In this document: positions 1 through 12,237 of the stretch, piece by piece | Layout: every line of letters begins with the position of its first letter | Position numbering within the stretch: the first letter of the stretch is position 1 | Assembly: GCA_036186865.1 (NCBI GenBank) | Contig: AP025042.1 | Location: 12,455,545-12,519,544, forward strand | Direction of reading: 5' to 3' | Origin: Eustoma russellianum | Lineage: Eukaryota; Streptophyta; Magnoliopsida; Gentianales; Gentianaceae | DNA: 64,000 bases | Translations under genes and position numbers: made by a program | The notes under the pieces: model-generated | What the model was told of the DNA's origin: nothing | What the model saw: only the letters and a program-made list of their open reading frames with translations | Database searches by the model: none

Positions 1-1048
1 AAAAATGGATTCCGCTACTTCTCAGGGTTTAAGGCCATCAGTTGTTAGAATATTTCTGGAACTGGATATCTCAAAACCATTACCACCTGAATTACATATA
101 CAAGGAGGAGATAAGGAATTCTATCCTACCGTAGAATATGAAAATGTACCTTTATTTTGTGGTTCTTGTAGAACGCTGGGACATGAACAGAAAACTTGCC
201 CACAATTAATCACTTCAAAAGTTGCAGATGTAGTTGATAAATTGTCTAAGATATCTGCTGCAGCTGTTCCTCAGCGATGGACGCCAAAAAAATCAAATGT
301 AAAAACAATACAGACATACAAAGACATAAATAGTGAGATGCCACGCTCTGAGGAAATTCTCTGCCCAGATGCTCAATTGTGCTTTGGGAAGCAGCCTACT
401 CTGGATACAGTTGTACCCACTTTGATTACTTGTGAATTGGAGGCTATTAATGAACCTCCCAGCAAAGATCCTTCTCCCTCAGCCTCACACACCTTGGTTT
501 CACAAGAAATGGAGAATATTACCGAAGCTCACTGTAATGATCCATCTCCCCCTACTTCAGATAAGGAGCCATAAGATTCAGAGACTAGAGAGTTACAAAA
601 TAAAAATGATGGTATAGAAAACATTGAGGAGGCCACAAACACCGTAATACTACAGATGCACCGTTGCCAAATGTGGGGAGTTCCCTAGAAGCGATTTTTG
701 TTGAGCAGGATAATCTTTTATGCACCACGGTATCTGATACGGAGCTCTTTATTCTCACAGGAGAGCGGGAACGCTTATTTAATAAATCAACTGAAGGGAC
801 ACTGCAGGGAGCAGCAGAGTCAGAAGCTTTGAAGGCAGGACTGATAGCAGCATCAGAGGAGTTCCAACGGATTTTGACTTTATGTGAAATAATCCTCGTC
901 CCTTAACAGAACTGCTTAATATTGAGCAAGATCTTCCTCATCCTAAACTAAGAACACGCTGTACAAAGCAAGAGATGTTAAGCACTTATCAACCATCAGC
1001 CGACAGGATCACTCGCTCTTCACACTCTCAATCTAAATCTGATCAACG
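1..1048 (+). pseudogene. LINE-A ORF1 (Gag-like RNA-binding protein), partial and broken
   Basis: Opens at the window edge inside the region after the DUF4283-like domain. The open stretch to 574 holds a zinc knuckle of the plant LINE type (CGSCRTLGHEQKTC, about 131-190), followed by the family RWTPKK motif. A TAA at 572-574 and later frame changes break the acidic, low-complexity tail; a second piece reads 664-906 in another frame. ORF1 proteins of this class are thought to bind the element RNA and form RNP particles. The original end was probably a CAATGA stop/start overlap with ORF2 near 1046, now CAACGA. Confidence 0.85.
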
Positions 1049-4000
1049 AATTGCTTAGTCTGGAATGTAGGTGGTTTAACCACATCCTTAGTCAGATTGA
1101 AACGTTTACTGAAATCCCACAAAATTTAGTTGCTCACAATTACTGAACCAAAAAAACCCGCAACACCATTAGATCGTTTTTGTCTTAAACTTAGTTTCTC
1201 TCAAGAAGAGGCAGTATGTGCAGTGAAGGTTTGGGTGTTTTGGAATCATTCTTCTCTTCGATTACAAGAGTCTATTCATGCAGAACAATGCTCATTCTTC
1301 TGTTATCATCTGATTGAATTGGATTACACAGCTTGGTTCACCCCCATCTATGGTTTGCATACAATCACAGATCGAAGACGCTTATGGACAACATTTCAGC
1401 AACATTATGATGCACATTCGGAACCTTGGTCAATAGGGGGAGACTTTAATACCTTTCTTTCTGTGGATGAACATGCTGGATTATCGACCCTAAATATCTC
1501 TTCTTTGGAGGAATTTCAAGACTGTGTCACTTACTGCTCTTTCATCGATCTACCCTATAATGGATCAATGTATACTTGGTCTAATGGTCATGGATTAGGT
1601 GTCATCAATAGAAGATTGGATCGCTTTCTATGTTCAGAGTCCTTTAATAATCGATTCCAATCTCTGCGAGTGAAGCATTTTCCGCGTCTTACATCTGATC
1701 ATGCCCCATTATTATTGCGATGTGTGCAGCATCAACAGCAGGGTCCAAAATCTTTTCATTTCCTTAATGTTTGGCTTGATCATCCGGATTTTCTTCATTT
1801 TGTGCAAGCTACCTGGGCGCCCTATCCCACACGTGGAGGTATGAGAGGCCTATATGATAAGTTGCTATCCTTAAAACGTGATCTAGGAACATGGAACACT
1901 ACAGTTTTTGGAAATGTTTTCGACAAGCTACAGGAGACAGAGCAACAGGCAATTCATTAAAAGAGAATATATGATAATCATCCTTCACCAGAAAACCAGA
2001 AAGCTTATCAACAGGCTCAATCACACTACAAATTAGCAGCAAGGCGGGAATTATTATACTGGGAGCAGCATGCGAGATTGAAATGGATGAGTGCAGGAGA
2101 TGAAAATACTTCTTATTTTCATAATATAGTAATGGACAGTCAACATAGACAGTCCATTACTTCTATCTACATTGAAGATGGAGCTTTATGTGACAATCCA
2201 GACACCATAAAGCAGGAAGCAATTTCATTCTATACCAAGTTATTCACAACAGAACCAATTCAAGATGAAGATTTGTTGTTGCATATTATACCCTCTCTGA
2301 TCACTGCTGAGGAAGATGCCCAACTAATTGCATTGCCTCAAATATCTGAGGTTCAGGAGGCGGTGTGGTCATTGAATCCGAAAAGTGCTCCAGGGTCAAA
2401 TGGATATAATGGACAATTCTTTCGTGCATGCTGGAAATTTATAAAGGATGATGTACTCATGGCAATGCAGGAATTCTTTTTGGGGCTCCCTCTAGTATGT
2501 GCCATGGGTAGTACGTTGATTTCTCTCATTCCGAAAAAGCTTGCACCCCATAAATTCTCTGATTTTTGGCCCATCAGTTTGGCAAACTTTGTCTCTAAGG
2601 TGGCAACACGAATTCTAGCGACAAGATTCCAGCCAATCCTGTTTCGCGTTATATCGACAGAACAAGCCGGTTTTTTGAAAGGAAGAGACATCTCGGATTA
2701 TATATTGATGACGAAAGAGATGACAGATTATTTAGACAAAAACTCCGTGGATCAAACATAATGACCAAATTAGACATGATGAAAGCATTTGATCGGGTCA
2801 ATTGGCAATTTCTAACAAAACTTCTCCAACGCTTTGGGTTTGATTCTCGATTAATCACAAGGATATTCAATCATTTACAAGGAACTTACATATCCATCCT
2901 CATCAATGGATAACCGGCTGGATTCTTCCAAACATCATGTGGGGTCAAACAAGGTCATCCATTATCTCCGCTATTATTTATTCTAGCTTCTGAAGCTTTT
3001 TCAAGGGGATTAAATCATTTGATCATGCAAGGCGCTATACAATCTTATAATGTTGGTAGAGCGCATCCTTTTTTATCTCACCTTGCTTTTGCGGATGACT
3101 TATTGATATTCATAAATGGCAATTCGAAAAATCTTCAGAGATTTCTGCAATTTTTGCAGCTATATCAAAATGCATCGGGAGAGTCTGTTCACTATCAAAA
3201 AAGCCAATTTGTAGCACCCTCATACATCCAGATACCGCAACTTCGGAGAATGGAAAATTATATTCAGATGCAAGCAGTTTCTCTGCCAATTAAATATTTA
3301 GGGGTATCACTTTTTAAAGGGAAGGCTCGTGTCTCTTACTACAATTCATTGATTTCATCCTTTCAAGCAAAGCTGAGCATGTGGCAAAATAAGTTTTTGA
3401 ACTATGCAGGAAGACTAATTCTGATTAAACACGTCCTTGCTGCAATCTCGTTACATCATCTAGCGGTATCTCTACTTCCTACTAGATTGATTAATATCTT
3501 GCATCGTTTGATGTCTAAATATTTTTGGGGGACAACTGATGGTAAAAGAGACATGCATGGGTTTCAATGGAAAACTCTTTCATCCTATAGATGAGGGAGG
3601 ATTGGGGATTAGGAGTTTGGAGGACTTGCAGATGGTATACTCTTGTCGGTTGTGGTGGAGATACCAAACGCAAAATACATTTATTCGCACTTTCTTACAA
3701 TTCAAATATGGGAGACGGGTCAATCTCTCTACGTGAATAACAGATTCTCCAATATGGAAGCGTATCAGTTGTATACACCCTACATGTATCTCTCTTACAA
3801 CTTCGGTATCGGATCCACTCATTTGGCTAGGTATCCGAATGGCTCCTTTACTCTAAAAGTCGCTTGCGAGCAACTAAGGTCTACGGGAGTTAATCTATTC
3901 ACGCATAAATTTGTTTGGCATAAGCTTATTCATCCAAAACAAAGGTTATTTCTTTGGAGATTCCATCATGATGCTTTGCCCATCTCGAAGACCTTAGCAA

Positions 4001-4914
4001 GGTTTGCGGTAGTGTTTCCCACTCAGTGTCCTTTCTGTTTGTCGGAGGTCATAACTACTGATCATATATTTCTAACATGTCCGGAGGTATCTTATATCTG
4101 GGAGTACTATAGTCTATGTCTGGATGGCCCTCTAGTCACAACAACATGCATTCGCCCCTTCTTAATACAATGGTGGATATCCTCTCAGGGTAAATCTCTT
4201 AAGGGGTAGCTTCGCATTATATTACCAGCTCATCTTATGTGAGAAATATGGAAAGCGTATACATCTATTGTATTTGGAGAATACCGCTGGTCTTGCAGAC
4301 TGGTGATAGAACTAATTAGACGATCAATATATGAATGGACACTTGATCACAAAGGGAAGAAATATATATTGTCGGATTCCTCCTTGGTTCAAATTGGACT
4401 AATACCAGCCTTGGCAACACCTCGTTGTCGAGTGATCCGCTGGGTTCTTCCACCCTCTGGTAGACATAAACTAAATGTAGATGCAGCCCATGGGAAATAC
4501 ACCACAGCAGCACGTGCAATTCTACGTGATAGCACTGGTGCTTTTACCAACGCTATCTCGTTCTCATTTCCCATCTCATCTCCGGACCAGGCAGAGCTAC
4601 AGGCCACGGTGCTAGCAATTTTATACTTTTCTTGCTATGGATATCATATGGATGTTGAAGTTGATGCACGGAGTGTTTTAACAAAAGTTCATGCACGTAG
4701 ATCCTCCCTGGCGTGCATTCTGTATGAGCTCTTGGCTTCGCAGTCATTTACATTAGAATATATTCCGAGGGAGATTAATAAGGCGACGCACTACTTGGCT
4801 CAGCATAGTCAACATAATCCGATGCTCACTCACTTCTCACATTTTACGGATCTACCACCTCTAGTTCGGGCTACCGTGCAGACTGACTCTATCCCCAATT
4901 TGCGACATGGATGA
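1046..4914 (+). pseudogene. LINE-A ORF2 (endonuclease / reverse transcriptase / RNase H), broken
   Basis: Reading starts at 1046 with ACG where sister copies have ATG, followed by the family start NCLVWNVGG. The APE-type endonuclease shows GGDFNTF (about 1437), RRLDRF and the terminal SDH motif (about 1696). The RT shows SAPGSNGYNG, QAGFLKGRDIS, KLDMMKAFDRVNW, GVKQGHPLSPLLF and the catalytic FADD (about 3092-3103). A zf-RVT-like segment (CPFC...H...C, 3900-4100) precedes an RNase H with LNVDAA, AELQA and EVDARS, ending with TGA at 4912-4914. Stops at 1127, 1958, 2759, 2911 and 4207 and at least three frame changes (near 2750, 3580, 3720) inactivate it. Confidence 0.92.
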
Positions 4915-4931
4915 AAACAATACTTCTGATT

Positions 4932-5038
4932 GTTGCCCATGCCTAGGATTGGGATGGGCAACCCTGGTATGCTCACTTGCTATGAATTTCAGTGCATGTA
5001 TCGCTGGCTGGTTGTCTGTATCATTGTATACAGACAAC
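4932..5038 (+). other. LINE-A 3' UTR: two stem-loops
   Basis: Stem-loop 1 pairs 4932-4940 (GTTGCCCAT) with 4954-4962 (ATGGGCAAC), nine perfect pairs, followed by CCTGGTA. Stem-loop 2 pairs 5011-5021 (GTTGTCTGTAT) with 5028-5038 (ATACAGACAAC), eleven perfect pairs with a six-base loop, followed by ACGGGTA. Both lie 18-125 bases after the ORF2 stop. Equivalent hairpins with different stem sequences occur in the other five LINE copies. A role in RNA recognition by the element RT, RNA stability or translation is inference. Confidence 0.7.
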
Positions 5039-5230
5039 ACGGGTAGTACTTTATCATACTATGGATTTGCTCACCCTATTATGCGCTACACTCTGTCACT
5101 TACTATGTTTCTCATCATTTGCATGTGCTAGAACTGGCCTCGCTGGAGGAGATATTATTATCAAAGGCAATCAAGGGAATGGAGCTTAACTCCAAGCACA
5201 GGAAGAAACAACGTTTTCGGGCCAAGGTTT

Positions 5231-5400
5231 TATCCACAAGGGTGGTTTTACTTGGCAAGTGATTGGAGATTACAGATTCTCATAGCTTTATATTCACATT
5301 TTGCATATGATGACAGCTTCTTGTAACATGTAATAAGGCATTCCTCCACCACAAGTGAGGGTTATATCAATAAAACGGATCTCTTTGGGTGAAAAAAAAC
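5231..5400 (+). promoter_or_regulatory. LINE-A conserved 3' end, poly(A) signal and tail
   Basis: Contains a family box TATCCACAAGGGTGGTTT at 5231-5248, shared with copies B, C and F. The 3' terminal block TTCCTCCACCACAAGTGAGG starts at 5341, followed by AATAAA at 5369-5374 and an A-run at about 5392-5399 that passes into (CA)n. The order block-AATAAA-tail is the same in all six copies, so this is the likely end of the element RNA. Confidence 0.8.
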
Positions 5401-6047
5401 ACACACACACACACATATTTTCCCTATTTACATCACATTACTTTATTCTATATTTTACTCTTATCACCATTTCTTTTTATATTAAAAATATTTATAGTTA
5501 TACATGTCATAAAATTTATTCTTCCTCTCCTTTTTCTCCCTTTGGCTGAATACATACATATATGTATATATATCACTTAAATCTTATTCTTTTTCACCTC
5601 TTTTACTTATATCATGGTTTGGAATTTTATACCAACCATATACATATTTATTTCTATCATCATGAAGTCTTGCAATAGCATAATAAAAGACATAACAAAC
5701 AAGATTATGGAACCATGAAGCAAGTAAATCAAGTAGGCTAAAAACCTTTCATGGCCGAAAATATATCATACATGAAATAATATGGAGACCATCAAGAAAC
5801 ATCCTTTTGTGTACGAGAATCTTAGAAATGAATATGATTGCCTCATAACATGCTATGTCAAGAATATAAAAGTGGATGAAAACTAAAATCATAGATAAAC
5901 ACATAAGTGATGATCTTTATGAAAAACATATAAGCATATGCATCAAAATGTCTCCTTAGTACACTTTTCTTAACATTTCATATGTCTTCATTTTCTTTCC
6001 TTAACTTTTATATACTTCACATAAAAGTGTTTATTTCATTTCATTTA
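5401..6047. other. AT-rich spacer, no gene seen
   Basis: Starts with a (CA)n tract and is AT-rich throughout. ORFs here are short and without recognisable domains. Removing LINE-B and LINE-C joins its right end (ATTTATACATAT) to the sequence after 23530 (ATATACCCTCATAT), so this spacer and 23547-24606 were probably once continuous. Confidence 0.6.
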
Positions 6048-6054
6048 TACATAT
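6048..6054. repeat. Target-site duplication of LINE-B (partner 12002-12008)
   Basis: TACATAT at 6048-6054 directly before the LINE-B 5' end is repeated at 12002-12008 directly after its seven-base A-run. The match may extend one base either way (A on both sides). It is short and AT-rich, so chance cannot be excluded, but its position at both element ends fits target-primed insertion. Confidence 0.6.
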
Positions 6055-6105
6055 AGGTCCATCACTCTCTTCTCCACCCTTCTCTCATCTGCACTGGTTT
6101 TTGCA

Positions 6106-7411
6106 ATGTCGGATACACAACCGTCCCAAAACCCGGTGATCCCTGATCGCGTAGTTCTGACGCCGCAGAAGACTTTTGCATCGCTGTTTCAGACTTCCAC
6201 TGAAGCCATTGTGTCGAAACAGATACAATGATTCAAAGGCAGCCCAATGATCACATTCACGGATGAGGAAATTCATTCTTTGGCTGCACCTTTTTGTTTT
6301 ACGCCTGTGGGAACTTTTTTTGTATGGCCCCCACCCCCACAATCCGCTCCACCGTTGATCGTATAGGATTTACGGGATTGGTAAAGGTAGGCCTTTTTGA
6401 TAGTATGCATGTTATTCTTCATTTTGATCAAGAGCGCTGCTTCTCTCGACAAAGTTGGATGATCTCGGGCAAGCATATGAGAATTACGAAATTGACGCCG
6501 GATTATGATCCAACTATTAAAGTTCCAATTGTTCCAGTCTGGGTGTCTTTTCCAGGCCTTTCAATTCATTATCATAGAAAAGACGCCCTTTTTAGATTAC
6601 TCGTATGATTGGAACCCCCATGAAGCTTGATACGGCTACGACGACAGCAACTAGGCTGTCAGTGGCACGCATATGTGTGGAATTGGATGTCTCTAAGGAG
6701 CTACCACAACGAGTATATATTCAAGGTCTAAACAAGGTCACCATGCAACAGGTTGAATATGAGGGACTACCATCATACTGTTCTTGTTGTTTCAGGCTAG
6801 GTCATATGCTATCTGATTGTGGAAAACCTAAAACCGACTTGCCTCCTCCTCCATCGGACCGACTACGTTGTATTGAGGATGACAAAAGGCAACGATAGAC
6901 TCCTAAAAAAAGTCAGCCTCCTCATATCTCCATGCCAGCAGCCACCGCTGAACCTGTAGAAATGCATTTGCCGAAAGAATCATTGTCTTCGACTGGACCT
7001 ACTTCTAAATCCCTCGATTTACCGTCCTCCCCTGAGCTCTGTGTACTGGAATCAGTTTCTAATACGCCAGATATAATGCGTTTTCGTGGAGTAGATGATT
7101 GCATTGTGGATGACCTTCCCATGCAACCTGATGTCGCTACGCACTCAGATAGTGAATTAGTTCTTCCGCTAAATGTTAACCAACTTGATGAGCAAGACAA
7201 AAGTCTTTATGACGCAATGGCTAATTTGTTTTAATCGACATATATTGATACGAGTCGCATGCTTGCATCGAATATGGATGCATCCATGGCTCCAGAAGAA
7301 GCCTCGCCATGAATTCTGCACCATGGTCAACATGCCATCCCCTCATCTTTGCGCATCACCAGGCCACGTTCCACGCAACCCTTTAGCTTGTTAGACAATT
7401 TAACTCAATGA
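6106..7411 (+). pseudogene. LINE-B ORF1, broken
   Basis: ATG at 6106 begins MSDTQPSQNP in the N-terminal region; a TGA at 6229-6231 ends that frame just before the DUF4283-like domain. The domain continues in another frame (6294-6608: VDRIGFTGLVKVGL, RITKLTPDYDP, VPVWVSFPGL) and then in a third (6605-6898: SVARICVELDVSKELP). The zinc knuckle CSCCFRLGHMLSDC lies at about 6780-6821. TAG at 6896-6898 replaces the Trp of the family RWTPKK motif. The frame ends at TGA 7409-7411, which overlaps the ORF2 ATG (7408-7410). Confidence 0.88.
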
Positions 7412-10400
7412 AGATATTGATATAGAATGTACGGGGTATTCGTACCTCAATGCATCGTATTCATTCGTTGAACAAACGATATCATTTGCATATACTAATC
7501 ATTATAGAGCCAAAGGCTAGGATTTCACTGTTAACATATTATAAATTACAGTTTGGTTTCTCAAAAGCTTTAGCTACCTGTGATAATCATATTTGGTTCA
7601 TTTGGAAGGACTCTTTATTTTCTCTGGAAGGAGACCGAGAGGGGCCTCAAAATCAATCCCTTTTGTTGAAGTGGTTGGCAACGGGGGAATTATTTTGGTT
7701 GACGGCAGTATATGGCCAACATTCTGTTGCAGCAAGATGTCCACTTTGGACAGATTTGCAGTTGTTCCACTCTACAATATCTCTACCCTGCCTGGTGTGA
7801 GGCGATTTCAATATATTTCGCACCTTGGATGAGCATCATGGAAGGTCGACACCGAGCCTACTTTCATTAAAAGACTTCAATGATTGCATCACACAATGTG
7901 AACTCTAGGAGGTCTTATATCTGGGATCTATATATACATGGTCTGATGGCCGAGGTTTGGGCCGTGTCCAACGGCGATTGGACTGTTTTTTGTGCTCTCA
8001 ATCATTTCTAAATCTGTTTCCCACTACGCGATTGCACCATCTTTCTCGTGTTTCATCCGACCATGCACCGCTTTATTTGACTTGAGAGATTGACGGACCC
8101 AGGGCCCCGGCCTCTTTCAGATATCTGGATGTCTGGACCACACATCTGGACATTTATGCATTTGTTTAACATCATTGGCAGTCCTTCCCGAATGTGGGAG
8201 GTATGTGGGGTCTATCGGATAAGCTAAGCAGTTTACGTCAATAGCTAAAACAATGGAATAAGGAGGTCTTCGGAAATATTTTTGATTCAGTGGCCCAGGC
8301 TAAGAAGGATGTATCTATTCATGAAAGAGAGTTTGATAATGATCCCTCACCGATCTGTAGAGAACGATATCATCAAAGTATGGCTAAATTAAAATTGGCA
8401 CAATCTCGGGTATTTCTATATTGGAAGCAAAAGGCGAATGTGAAATGGCTTAAGGATGGTGATGCTAATACATCCTACTATCATCACACAGTTAAAGACA
8501 AATGAAGACGCCAACTAATCCATCGGATCTTACGCACAGATGGCACTGAATTTTTGCTGGATGAGGATATCTCTGCGGAAGCATCTCTATATTTCTCGTC
8601 TCTTTTCACAGAAGAGCCGACACTAAGTAGTGAATCAAAACTTTGGTATATACCAACACTTCTCTCTGTGGATGATAATCATATGATGCTAGCAATGCTG
8701 ACTTTGGAGGAGACTAAACAGGCGGAGTGGGACCTTAGCCCCTCAAGCGCAACGGGGCCTGATGGATACCTGGGCTCATTTTATAGACATTTCTGGTCAG
8801 TTATACACCTTGATGTGCAGTGCAAGAATTTTATTTGGGTGTGAGAGTACCAAAGACGATGGCTGATGCTACCATCATTCTAATTCCTAAATTACCTAAT
8901 CTGTTGACATTTGGAGACTTCAGACCCATTTGTTTGACAAATTGTATCTCCAAAGTCATTACGCGCTTGATGGATACTAGGCTGGGTAGCTTGTTTCCTC
9001 GATTAATTTCTCCAGAGCAAGCTGGTTTTATGAACGTACAAGGCATCACGGAGAAAATCCTTCTAGGGCAGGAGATGGTGCATTTATTGGATAAGCGCAC
9101 CAGAGGAGGCCATGTGATGGTCAAGCTGGATATGGCCAAAGACTTCGATAGAGTCAATTGGAGGTATCTTGAGCTACTTCTACAGCGTTCCGGGTTTGAT
9201 GTAAGACTAATTTGAATCATGATGAACAATTTGCGGGCTACTCGTTGCTCAATCCTCCTCAATGGTAAGCACATAGATACCTTTTCAGTAGGTCGTGGCA
9301 TGAAGCAGGGCGACCCGTAGTAGCCATTGCTGTTTATTTTATCCTCCAAGGGATTCTTGTGTGGGTTGAAGGCGCTATCACAATCCGGTTCAATAAAATG
9401 TTTTGCAGCAGGTCACATTCCTTGTGTTTCACATTTGGCCTTTGCGAATGACTTATTAATATTTTTAAATGGTCAATCATGCAACCTGTTAAAGTTTTGC
9501 ACGTTCTTAACGAAATATCAACATGCTTCGGGACAGCTTGTCAACTATCATAAGAGCCAGGTGATAGTCGGCCGAGGGGTACATAGTGGGGCATCTTCGA
9601 TATTGGGTATGCGATTATCTTCTCTGCCCATTAAATATCTTGGATCCTTCCTTTATAAAGGTATCAACCGTTCTAGGTACTGCACATCTCTTATTTCTCA
9701 CTTCAAGGCTAAGCTGTCATTATGGTCAAATAAATTGCTGTTAATGGCGGGAAGGCTAATATTGTTAAAACATGTGTTGAGTTCCATGCCGATACATATC
9801 ATTGCGAGTTCACGATTGCCAAAAAGTGTCATAGATGTTCTTCATAAAAAATGGCATCATTTATTTGGAACGGGCAACATCCTTGGAGATCGTGGCCATC
9901 CTTGTGCCTGCCCATTAAGGCTGAAGGTTTAGGTATCTGTAGTCTGCAGCATATACAGAAGGCATATGATTGCCAACTTTGGTGGAAATACTTTCATTCT
10001 ACTACACTATGGGCAGATTATTGTCGTCATAAATATGGTAACCGACCATCTATATATTCGCATATCTATGACTTACCAGGATGGAAGCGTATTCGTAGCA
10101 TAAACAACTATATGGAGTCGAAGGTAGAGCATGCATTGGATAGCATATATTGGCTTCAAGATGCTAGTGGCCAATTCACATTAAAGTCAGCTTACACCGA
10201 TATTTCTTCCACGGAAGATTACTTTCCGGAATTTCGCTATATTTGGTGGCCAAACTCTCAGCCAGCTATACGTGTTTTTCTATGGAGACTCTGGATGCAT
10301 TCCCTGCCATTAGTTGATAATATATGATGTTGGCAAACGATATTTCCCTCGCAGTGCGCATTTTGTCGACAAAGTTCAGATACGCAGGATCATCTTTTCC

Positions 10401-11236
10401 TTCGCTGTCCCTGCATTAGACCATTGTGGACAAAAATCTCTATCATCGTTTTAGGGCCGCTGCCTAATAACCGCACTATCAAAAGCCATTTATCCCGTTG
10501 GTGGCACTAATCTAACGCCACAACGATGACTGGCCAATTGAAAACTGTCATTCCATCTATTGAGGCATGGACAATTTGGAAGGAATGCACATCAATATGC
10601 TTTGGAGAAGAATCATTTAACAACCTAAGAGTGTTGGCTAACATTCGAAACTTAGTATACACATGGTGTCTAGCGATGAATGGTAAGAATTTTGCAACAA
10701 CCATCCCACATTTAAATCATTTGGCCTACTCCCCTCCCCTGCGGACAAAACGGTTGCGCATTATACGATGGGAATTACCACCATCAGGAGGGATGAAACT
10801 TAATGTTGATGCGACAGTGGGTCGGTTCAAAGCTACAGGAGGTGCCATTTTGCAGAATGATCAGGGCCACTTTGTTTCGACGGTTTGCTTTGCGTTACCA
10901 CCAGTTAGTCCGTTACGAGCAGAGCTGCTTACGCTGAACTTTGCATTGATGCATTATGCACAAAACCATGGAAGTATCATTGTTGAAACAGATTGTAGAT
11001 TACTTGTTACTAAACTAACTGAGGCACATACGGTATCTTCGCGGCAGAATTTGCTGGGGAAATTGCGTTTCTTACTATAAATCAATCAACAATTCAGTAC
11101 TGTCCAAAGGAAGCAAACACAGCATCACATACACTTTCCAGACATGGATATTGCGCAGCAGGCCTTCAATAATTTCACACGCTCCAAAGCCTTCCTTGTG
11201 AGGTAAGGGGTGCAATTCGCATGGATGTATAGCTGC
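7408..11236 (+). pseudogene. LINE-B ORF2, broken, RT motif FAND
   Basis: Starts at ATG 7408, overlapping the ORF1 stop; a TAG soon replaces the Trp of the WNVRG motif. Endonuclease motifs GDFN (about 7803), QRRLD and SSDHAPL follow. RT motifs: SATGPDGYLGSF, QAGFMNVQGI, KLDMAKDFDRVNW, GRGMKQGDP followed by two stops at about 9318-9323, and LAFANDLLIF (about 9438-9467), where the usual FADD aspartate is Asn. The zf-RVT-like segment (CAFC...H...C) is near 10350-10420. RNase H shows LNVDAT, AELL and ETDCR (10798-11000), and its end (EANTASHTLSRHG) is in a shifted frame. Many stops and at least four frame changes are present. Confidence 0.92.
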
Positions 11237-11260
11237 CTACCTTCCGCCATTGAGTCTCAC

Positions 11261-11316
11261 TATGTGTTGGCAAGATAAGCAAACGGTTGCCGGTGTTTTC
11301 ATACAACACAGGCAAC
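11261..11316 (+). other. LINE-B 3' UTR stem-loop module
   Basis: The box TATGTGTTGGC (11261-11271) is followed by a stem pairing 11286-11297 (GTTGCCGGTGTT) with 11305-11316 (AACACAGGCAAC): twelve positions, one mismatch, seven-base loop, followed by ACTGGT. The same order of box, stem-loop and GGT(A) occurs in the other copies. Confidence 0.65.
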
Positions 11317-11823
11317 ACTGGTGCGATTTTCTCCTTCCTACACTTGTCATCTTTACTCTAATTGTGCTCTTATGTGATCGCGTATATTTCTCTTCATTGT
11401 CCAACTTTTTATTCAGTGTGGCTGCTATGACACTACTGCGTTGCATTTTTAACACGGGACGGAGACACAAGCTAGATCATATGTGTCTTCATTGCGGAGA
11501 AAGGCAACATATAGATGGAACGCCTTGGTTCACATAAAATCAAGGCGACATGGGTATGTGCTATCTCCTATGACAACTCGTTACATTTTTTGACAACTGC
11601 TTGCTTATGCCTATTCTTTATTACTTTGCCCGCGAGGACCATTTGATTTACCAATGCAAAATTGTGCTGGAATTGCTCTTTGGACGCTCGGCTGCAAGGA
11701 CCGCCTACAAGAGGATTGTATTGATAGCATCACCTCATCATCTGAGTTTTCTCATTCATTATGTAATATTGGCTAAACATTCCGGACGCATAAATATGTA
11801 GGCTTTTTACTTCTCCAGGGTTT

Positions 11824-12001
11824 TATCCACAAGGGTGGTTTTACTTGGCAAGGTTTTAATGTGGCATATCATATGCGAATGGAAATTAGCACTCATTAGT
11901 TCATTGCATTATCTATTCTCGTATGATGACTCATTGTAATATGGTATTCCTCCACCATAAGTGAAGCATTTTAATAAAACCCATATATTAGTCTAAAAAA
12001 A
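11824..12001 (+). promoter_or_regulatory. LINE-B conserved 3' end and poly(A) signal
   Basis: TATCCACAAGGGTGGTTT at 11824-11841, terminal block TTCCTCCACCATAAGTGAAG at 11947-11966, AATAAA at 11973-11978 and an A-run at 11995-12001. Confidence 0.8.
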
Positions 12002-12006
12002 TACAT

Positions 12007-12022
12007 ATATATACCTTCATAT
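12007..12022. repeat. Target-site duplication of LINE-C (partner 23531-23546)
   Basis: ATATATACCTTCATAT at 12007-12022 matches ATATATACCCTCATAT at 23531-23546 in 15 of 16 positions. The copies lie immediately before the LINE-C 5' end and after its A-run. The left copy sits just after the LINE-B tail, so LINE-C probably inserted into the 3' flank of an existing LINE-B. Confidence 0.75.
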
Positions 12023-12237
12023 AGGACTCTGATCGTGATTTTCTCCTACGTTACACGCGGCCAGCAGCTGCCGCCACCACCACCGCTGAATCCCTCCCAC
12101 ATGTTACCACCACTACAGCGATTTGTGTTCTTCATTCTTCCCCGCTACGCTATCATTCCAGCAATCGACAATGACAACGCCCCCACTGACTTTTGCATCG
12201 GTGGTATCCAGATCAACCACAGTCGCTGATACGCAGT

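Larger units (their letters stand above)
1..5400 (+). mobile_element. LINE-A: L1-type non-LTR retrotransposon, 5' end outside window
   Basis: Non-LTR retrotransposon read left to right: C-terminal half of ORF1 with zinc knuckle, then ORF2 (endonuclease, reverse transcriptase, zf-RVT-like, RNase H), a 3' UTR with two hairpins, the family 3' block, AATAAA, a short A-run and a (CA)n tail. No LTRs are present. Both ORFs are broken by several stops and frameshifts, so this is an old copy. It belongs to the same family as LINE-B to LINE-F, by shared ORF motifs, 3' UTR boxes and 3' end. The window starts inside ORF1, so the true 5' end is not visible. Confidence 0.95.
6055..12001 (+). mobile_element. 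LINE-B: near full-length L1-type LINE
   Basis: About 5.95 kb with 5' UTR (starting AGG, as LINE-C also appears to), ORF1, ORF2, 3' UTR with hairpin, the family 3' block, AATAAA and an A-run. It is bounded by a putative TACATAT duplication. Both ORFs are broken and the RT active-site motif is altered (FAND instead of FADD), so it is inactive. LINE-C begins about 20 bases after its end in the same orientation. Confidence 0.95.
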
